Program-made: the position numbers and the translations under genes
Notes under the pieces: model-generated
The model's input: the letters and a program-made list of their open reading frames with translations, nothing else
Told to the model about the DNA's origin: nothing
Databases searched by the model: none
Assembly: GCF_003226325.1 (NCBI RefSeq)
Contig: NZ_PDOD01000003.1
Span: forward strand, 248,001-312,000
Source of the DNA: Salipaludibacillus keqinensis
GTDB lineage: Bacteria > Bacillota > Bacilli > Bacillales > Salisediminibacteriaceae
Direction of reading: 5' to 3'
DNA length: 64,000 bases
Part shown: in pieces, positions 59,128 through 64,000 of the stretch
Layout of the letters: each line of letters starts with the position of its first letter
Position numbering within the stretch: position 1 is the first letter of the stretch

Positions 59128-60216
59128 TTGAGACATTTATGTAAGCGTTTTATTTATGCCGCAGGAGTTTCCGGAATGTCATTTGCACTCTTAACGGCAT
59201 GTGGTGAACCACCGGATGACCCTACAGAAGAAAATAATAATGAGGCAGAAGCTGAGAGTAATGCTGATGGAAATCAATCCAATGATACAAATGAGGTTGC
59301 TTCCGATTGGGAACCTGAAAATGACGTAGATTATATTGCCCCTGCAGATGCTGGGGGAGGATGGGATACACTCATTCGAACAACTGCTCAGGTGATTGAC
59401 GAAGAGGATTTAGCCCCTGTCAATTTCGCTCCCCAGAATATTCCTGGGAGTGGTGGTGCAATTGGATGGGCTGAAGTAGCTGGACATGCTGGTGAACCTC
59501 AACCTTTATTCGCAGCGAGTCCGCCTATTATCCTTGTCCCATTAACGGAAACTTCGCAATATGATCACACGGATTTCACGCCGGTAGCCAATTTAATTAC
59601 AGATTATTCAATTGTTCTCGTTCAGCCTGACTCAGAATTCGAATCAGTTGTTGATGTTTTTGAAGCAATCGAAGAAGATCCACAATCTGTCTCTGTTGGA
59701 GGAGGCTCAGCTGCGGGAAGTATGGATCATATTTCTATGGCTGGGGCAGCTGCAGAATTTGGTGTGAATGCAGCAGATGTGAACTATGTACCGTTTTCTG
59801 GTGGAGGAGAAGCAATGACAAATCTTCTCGGTGGACACGTGGATGTGGTCATTACAGGAGTAGGGGAATCGACTGGACAAGTAGAATCAGGTGAACTCCG
59901 GCCTATTGCGTATTCTTCTGAAGAGCCAATCGAAGTGTTAGCTGACGCTGGAGCAGAAACATTTATCGAGCAAGGAATCGATTATACCTTCGATATTTGG
60001 AGAGGCATTATGGGCCCACCTGATATGCCGCAGGAAGCTGTGCAATATTACGAAAACATGTACGCAGATATGATGGAAACATCGACTTGGGAAGGACAAG
60101 TGGAAAACCTTGGCTGGATTAATAACTACCAGAACAGTGAAGAGTTCAGTGAGTTCCTTGATGAGCAATTTGAGTTATTTGAAGATGTCCTAACAGAAAT
60201 TGGATTAGTCGAGTAA
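59128..60216 (+). CDS. tctC: Tripartite tricarboxylate transporter binding lipoprotein
   Basis: A 362-residue lipoprotein (lipobox LLTAC, Cys25) with a long acidic Asn/Glu linker. The mature domain has the TctC/Bug signatures VDYIAPADAGGGWDTLIRTT, NIPGSGGAIGWAEVA and GGSAAGSMDHISMAGAA. It captures a di- or tricarboxylate outside the cell and passes it to TctA/TctB. TTG start with CAGGAGGT eight bases upstream. A 12-position hairpin separates it from tctB. Confidence 0.9.
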   Translation: MRHLCKRFIYAAGVSGMSFALLTACGEPPDDPTEENNNEAEAESNADGNQSNDTNEVASDWEPENDVDYIAPADAGGGWDTLIRTTAQVIDEEDLAPVNFAPQNIPGSGGAIGWAEVAGHAGEPQPLFAASPPIILVPLTETSQYDHTDFTPVANLITDYSIVLVQPDSEFESVVDVFEAIEEDPQSVSVGGGSAAGSMDHISMAGAAAEFGVNAADVNYVPFSGGGEAMTNLLGGHVDVVITGVGESTGQVESGELRPIAYSSEEPIEVLADAGAETFIEQGIDYTFDIWRGIMGPPDMPQEAVQYYENMYADMMETSTWEGQVENLGWINNYQNSEEFSEFLDEQFELFEDVLTEIGLVE

Positions 60217-60226
60217 TAGATAAATT

Positions 60227-60255
60227 AAGGAGGATAGCGGCCCTGCTTCCTCCTT
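60227..60255 (+). terminator. Intercistronic hairpin tctC-tctB
   Basis: AAGGAGGA (60227-60234) pairs with TCCTCCTT (60248-60255), continued by AGC/GCT inside. No ribosome site use is evident for the AGGAGG on the arm. Confidence 0.6.
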
Positions 60256-60301
60256 GTTCTTTTATATACGAAACACATTTGTTAGAAAGGAGACCTTATT
60301 T

Positions 60302-60829
60302 GTGGATACATTAAAGAGGTTCAGACCAAATCAAATCATATCCGTTATCTTATTTCTCTTTTCCATATTTTATATCGTCCTTGCCTATCAAATACCTGGA
60401 TATGCTTTACCGCGGCCGGTAGATGCTGATTTATTTCCTAAAGTTCTAGGTTTTTCTATGGTAATTCTCTCTATTGCTCTGTTTTTTGAACGGGATCGTC
60501 CCGTTGATAAAGAATCTGAATCTGAAACCGAAGATCATCTGTCTCACGAAACAGAGGAGAAAGAAGAGAAGAGGCGAGAAACTTTTTGGGAAAAGGCAGA
60601 GACGCAGATTGTGGTCACTGCGGTTGCCATAGCGGCTTATATATTCTTGCTTGAACGAGCCGGTTTTGTCTTAACGACATTGGTATTTGTTTACGGCATG
60701 ACATGGTTTTACGGATATAAAGGCCATTTGGCAAATATCATTGTTGCCTCGATCATTGGTTTTGGATTTTATTTTTTATTAACTAGAGGACTAGGTGTTT
60801 ATTTACCCCCTGGGTTACTACCGTTTTAA
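60302..60829 (+). CDS. tctB: Tripartite tricarboxylate transporter small subunit
   Basis: A 175-residue protein with four hydrophobic segments and the TctB start pattern FPKVLGFSMVILSIALFFE; a charged Glu/Lys-rich loop splits segments two and three. The GTG at 60302 has AAAGGAG nine bases upstream; longer in-frame starts have no site. TctA follows 17 bases downstream. Confidence 0.85.
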   Translation: MDTLKRFRPNQIISVILFLFSIFYIVLAYQIPGYALPRPVDADLFPKVLGFSMVILSIALFFERDRPVDKESESETEDHLSHETEEKEEKRRETFWEKAETQIVVTAVAIAAYIFLLERAGFVLTTLVFVYGMTWFYGYKGHLANIIVASIIGFGFYFLLTRGLGVYLPPGLLPF

Positions 60830-60846
60830 AGAGAGGTGTTTAAGCG

Positions 60847-62340
60847 ATGGATGCGTTTGAGAATTTATTATATGGTTTTGAAATTGCCCTTCAACCTGAA
60901 GCATTACTATTTGTGTTAATCGGTGTAGTGGCAGGAACAGTCATCGGAATGCTTCCAGGATTGGGACCGATAAGTGCGCTCGCTTTAATGATCCCAATAA
61001 CTTATGGGATGGATCCAGCGATCGGAATAATATTGATGGCAGGAGTTTATTATGGGGCTATTTTTGGCGGGTCTACCTCTTCCATTCTATTGAACGCACC
61101 TGGGGTTGCTGGTACTGTAGCTACTTCCTTTGATGGCTATCCATTAGCAAAGCAAGGAAAGGCCGGAAAGGCATTGGCCATTGCAGCCTACTCTTCATTT
61201 ATTGGTGGAACAGTCAGTATTGTTGGGCTTATGTTTATCGCCCCATTGCTAGGAAGGGTCGCAGTAAGCTTCGGTCCGTCAGAGTATTTCGCTTTAATGG
61301 TGTTTGGTTTGACAGCTGTAGTTAGTTTGTCTGAAAAATCGTTAATAAAGGGATTAATTGCTGCTGTTTTTGGTGTGATGGTATCACTGATGGGAATGGA
61401 TCTTCAAACAGGCACAGCCCGGTATACATTTGGAAATATTAATTTGCTTGATGGGATCGATTTTCTAATTGTCGCACTAGGTGTTTTTGCATTAGGGGAA
61501 GTTTTTGTCTTGTTGAAAAAGCGATCAGGAGCAGCGAAACAAAATTCCTTAGGTTCTTTGAAATTAACAAAGCAAGAAGTGCGGGAGATCGCTCCACCGA
61601 TCGGAAGAAGTTCGATTCTAGGGTTCTTTACAGGAGTTCTTCCTGGAGCAGGTGCTACTATTGGATCTTTTCTTGGATATACAATGGAAAAAAACATTGC
61701 AAAAGATGGGAATACATTTGGAAAAGGAAACATAAAAGGGGTAGCTGCCCCGGAAGCAGCTAATAACGCAGCTAGTGGCGGATCTTTTGTACCATTATTA
61801 ACTTTAGGTGTCCCGGGATCAGGAACGACTGCAGTCTTACTTGGAGCTCTTCTCGTTATGGGGATTACTCCAGGTCCGTTAATGCTTGAAGACCGGCCGG
61901 ATGTATTTTGGGGAGTCATTGCAAGCATGTATATCGGGAACATTTTTCTATTAATTTTAAATTTACCGTTAATTCCTCTTATTTCTAAAATTTTGAATGT
62001 TCCACGGGCGATGTTGCTTTCTTTAATCATCGTGTTTTGTATGATTGGTGTCTATGGTTTAAGCTTCAATCCGTTTGATCTTATGCTTGTTCTCATTTTC
62101 GGATTAATTGGATTTGCTATGCGAATGTATAATTTCCCAGCAGCTCCGTTGATTTTAGCGATGATTTTAGGTGCGATTATGGAAGAAAATATGCGGAGAG
62201 CTTTACAAATTTCGTCAGGCGATTGGATGATTTTTGTAGATAAGCCTATTTCGCTAACTTTATTAATTATGGCTGCCCTTTCGCTTCTTATTCCATTAGT
62301 CATCCGTGTTATTAAATTTATTAACAGAAAGAAAGCGTGA
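60847..62340 (+). CDS. tctA: Tripartite tricarboxylate transporter large subunit
   Basis: A 497-residue protein with about 11-12 membrane segments and the two TctA signatures GTVIGMLPGLGPISALALMIP and GVLPGAGATIGSFLGYTMEK, plus GVAAPEAANNAASGGSFVPLLTLG. It is the ion-coupled channel subunit. AGAGAGGTG precedes the ATG. Confidence 0.95.
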   Translation: MDAFENLLYGFEIALQPEALLFVLIGVVAGTVIGMLPGLGPISALALMIPITYGMDPAIGIILMAGVYYGAIFGGSTSSILLNAPGVAGTVATSFDGYPLAKQGKAGKALAIAAYSSFIGGTVSIVGLMFIAPLLGRVAVSFGPSEYFALMVFGLTAVVSLSEKSLIKGLIAAVFGVMVSLMGMDLQTGTARYTFGNINLLDGIDFLIVALGVFALGEVFVLLKKRSGAAKQNSLGSLKLTKQEVREIAPPIGRSSILGFFTGVLPGAGATIGSFLGYTMEKNIAKDGNTFGKGNIKGVAAPEAANNAASGGSFVPLLTLGVPGSGTTAVLLGALLVMGITPGPLMLEDRPDVFWGVIASMYIGNIFLLILNLPLIPLISKILNVPRAMLLSLIIVFCMIGVYGLSFNPFDLMLVLIFGLIGFAMRMYNFPAAPLILAMILGAIMEENMRRALQISSGDWMIFVDKPISLTLLIMAALSLLIPLVIRVIKFINRKKA

Positions 62341-62392
62341 TAGTAAGGTTATAAATAATTATTACTGAACCAAACGTTATTGTTGGACTGGA

Positions 62393-63433
62393 ATGGAGTT
62401 GAGTGCTGTGATTAGAGCGGGGACCATTGTAATTATTGCCCTTGCAGTAGGTTGGATATTCAATTTACTTCAAGTACCGGCAGGGTGGCTTCTTGGGGCA
62501 TTGCTGACGGGATTATTCGTAGGTCTTACCCGCTCTAATGTAAACTACGATGGCTGGCCCTTTAAATTGGCTCTTTCTCTCGTTGGAGCGAATATTGGTC
62601 TTCTCATGAATAAAGAGTTGTTCGGGATAATAGGATTATACTTAGGTCCCTTGTTAATCACCCTACTCTTGACACTAATAAGTGGTTTTTTTCTAGGCTG
62701 GCTGCTATTTCATTGGTCAAAAATATTAGATAAACGAACCGCTTTTTTCTGTTGTATTCCAGGCGGTGCTTCCGAAATCATTAGTGTAAGCAGCGAATAT
62801 GGTGCTGATGAGAGAATAGTTGCGGCTTTTCATACTGCTAGAATTACACTGTTTGTTTTATGCATACCGTTTGTAGCTGGAATTTGGAACAATACGAATG
62901 GAAATGAACTAACGGAAGTGGCTTCTTATTCACTTTCGTATGAACTTATCTTGACTTTTATAGTAGTTATGACCCTTGCTACCGTTTTGAACCGTTTATT
63001 TAAAGTGCCTGCAGGGGCCTTGCTGTACGCGATCGCTATGGGCTTTATTTTTGGAGAATTTGTCTTTCAAATCGAGAGAGTTCCAAACTATATCGGCGGT
63101 ATCGGTCAAGGATTAATTGGTGTTATGGTCGGTGTGAGGTTTGACAGAGAAACCCTGGTGCGGCTAAAGCGAATTGGAACGGTAAGTATAAGTATTTTAA
63201 GTATCTATTTAGGAATCAGTTTTATTTCCGGGTACGTCTTTTGGAAATTAAGTGACGTAACATATATCGTAGGTTTATTAAGTGTGGTTCCAGCTGGAGC
63301 AGCAGAAATGTCAGCCACAGCTTTCGCACTGGAGCTTGAACCTACATTAGTTGCCAGTCTTCAGATCATCAGAGTGATCAGTATCTTTGTAACCCTACCG
63401 TTATTAATTTGGTTAATAAATAAATTACGATGA
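62393..63433 (+). CDS. AbrB-family membrane protein (AidB-regulator/ammonia-monooxygenase-like)
   Basis: A 346-residue protein with about ten membrane segments in two repeated halves; CCIPGGASEIISVSSEYGADERIVAAFHTARI and VVPAGAAEMSATAFALELEPTLVASLQIIRV are the paired AbrB signatures. Despite old names, members are thought to be transporters. In this and similar loci it follows a TCT system, so it may export or import a related carboxylate. ATG 62393 is kept; GTG at 62408, nine bases after TGGAG, is an equal alternative. Confidence 0.8.
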   Translation: MELSAVIRAGTIVIIALAVGWIFNLLQVPAGWLLGALLTGLFVGLTRSNVNYDGWPFKLALSLVGANIGLLMNKELFGIIGLYLGPLLITLLLTLISGFFLGWLLFHWSKILDKRTAFFCCIPGGASEIISVSSEYGADERIVAAFHTARITLFVLCIPFVAGIWNNTNGNELTEVASYSLSYELILTFIVVMTLATVLNRLFKVPAGALLYAIAMGFIFGEFVFQIERVPNYIGGIGQGLIGVMVGVRFDRETLVRLKRIGTVSISILSIYLGISFISGYVFWKLSDVTYIVGLLSVVPAGAAEMSATAFALELEPTLVASLQIIRVISIFVTLPLLIWLINKLR

Positions 63434-63690
63434 GAGTACTGTAAGATAATTCCTACTAGAAAAAATTAATGTATGAGAGGCCCAAAAAATGTAGTTGTCC
63501 AGTTCAAACCACGCAAGTTGTCCTTCTAGACTTGAAAATCCCAATTCCAATAAACAAATCATTCAAAGAGATAGTATAGAAGATTTTACTGTACAGTGCT
63601 ATAGCGTATAACTAGAAAATTAAAGGTAATCCTACCCCCATGACGAAGGTGTAGTGATAGGAGATTTTACATTTAAGGAGTGAACGAACT
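63434..63690. other. Gene-free interval before the CocE-type gene
   Basis: Holds two diverged family-A-like units (GTTGTCCAGTTCAAACC near 63493 and GTTGTCC near 63514) and a perfect ACTGTACAGT palindrome (63588-63597). Confidence 0.5.
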
Positions 63691-64000
63691 GTGCAAACAT
63701 CTCATGACATTCAAATAACGAGAGACGTAAAGGTACCGATGAGGGATGGTGTCCTGTTGTCTGCAGACATTTATCAACCGAAGGCTGAAGGGGAGTTTCC
63801 GGCCATTGTCGTGCGAACACCATATGGAAAGACGACCGATCAGTCTCATCAAACCGGCTGTTTTTTTGCTGAAAATGGATATGCCATCATGTATATGGAT
63901 GTAAGAGGACGAGAGGATTCTGATGGGGAATTCATTCCGTATCGAAACGAGGGCATTGATGGCTATGACTCTATCGAGTGGATCGCAGCACAGCCATGGT
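63691..64000 (+). CDS. CocE/NonD (X-Pro dipeptidyl-peptidase S15-like) hydrolase, N-terminal part
   Basis: GTG start with AAGGAG ten bases upstream; 103 residues are seen before the window ends. The start DVKVPMRDGVLLSADIYQP, then FPAIVVRTPYGK and MYMDVRGREDSDGEF, are the hallmark N-terminal blocks of the CocE/S15 alpha/beta-hydrolase family (ester or amide hydrolysis). The nucleophile Ser lies beyond the edge. No signal peptide. Its place after the TCT-AbrB genes suggests it could release a carboxylate from an imported ester, but this is inference. Confidence 0.85.
   Translation, partial: MQTSHDIQITRDVKVPMRDGVLLSADIYQPKAEGEFPAIVVRTPYGKTTDQSHQTGCFFAENGYAIMYMDVRGREDSDGEFIPYRNEGIDGYDSIEWIAAQPW

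Overview
The window reads as chromosomal DNA of a low-GC, endospore-forming Bacillaceae, probably an alkaliphilic or salt-tolerant soil or plant-litter species. Signs are strong AGGAGG-type ribosome sites, frequent TTG and GTG starts, a KinB-like phosphorelay kinase, TGTCGAA (Spo0A box) matches between genes, and very acidic secreted proteins. No rRNA, tRNA, prophage, CRISPR array or replication origin was seen.

Layout. 1-3.8 kb: a cut-off PRD-type regulator, a HAD phosphatase, a RAYT transposase remnant, a PAP2 phosphatase and a fused nucleotidyltransferase-HEPN protein, all separated by REP-like repeats. 4-11 kb: an ArsR-type regulator followed by a sugar ABC importer (binding protein, two permeases) and a GH2 glycosidase. 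11-17.4 kb: unknown small proteins, including a tandem pair of 42- and 44-residue basic paralogues, a PAS-STAS protein and two zinc-ribbon membrane proteins. 17.7-21.2 kb: an N-formylglutamate-amidohydrolase-like lipoprotein, a VanZ-like protein, a KinB-like kinase and two very small genes. 21.7-31.6 kb: a secreted lipase-like hydrolase, a LacI regulator with three matching operators, a giant surface glucanase (GH16-CBM-GH16-CBM plus six wall-binding modules), an intact RAYT transposase between 15-bp repeat arrays, and a mini XRE regulator. 32-40.5 kb: gamma-glutamyltransferase, then a LysR regulator divergent from a DapB-like amino-acid dehydrogenase and a TAXI-type TRAP importer. 40.6-44.1 kb: a small unknown gene, a dimethylargininase-like enzyme, a rhodanese behind a CsoR/CstR-type operator, a GAF-STAS gene broken by one UGA, and a second VanZ-like gene. 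44.6-56.4 kb: a coherent beta-1,2-glucan locus (GH3, GH144-like endoglucanase, GH94 1,2-beta-oligoglucan phosphorylase, LacI, ABC importer) with five copies of a GAAACGTTTC operator. 56.5-64 kb: a CitA/CitB-type two-component pair, a TctCBA tricarboxylate transporter, an AbrB-type membrane protein and the start of a CocE-type hydrolase.

How it works together. Three polysaccharide or glycoside loci each pair a local regulator with extracellular enzymes and/or an importer. Neither ABC importer has its own ATPase, so a shared MsmX-type ATPase elsewhere is expected. Two secondary-carboxylate importers (TRAP-TAXI and TCT) sit beside enzymes that could feed or use their substrates. The genes are interleaved with at least four families of short intergenic repeats, two of them tied to RAYT transposases; these repeats and the fused MNT-HEPN gene are the least ordinary content.
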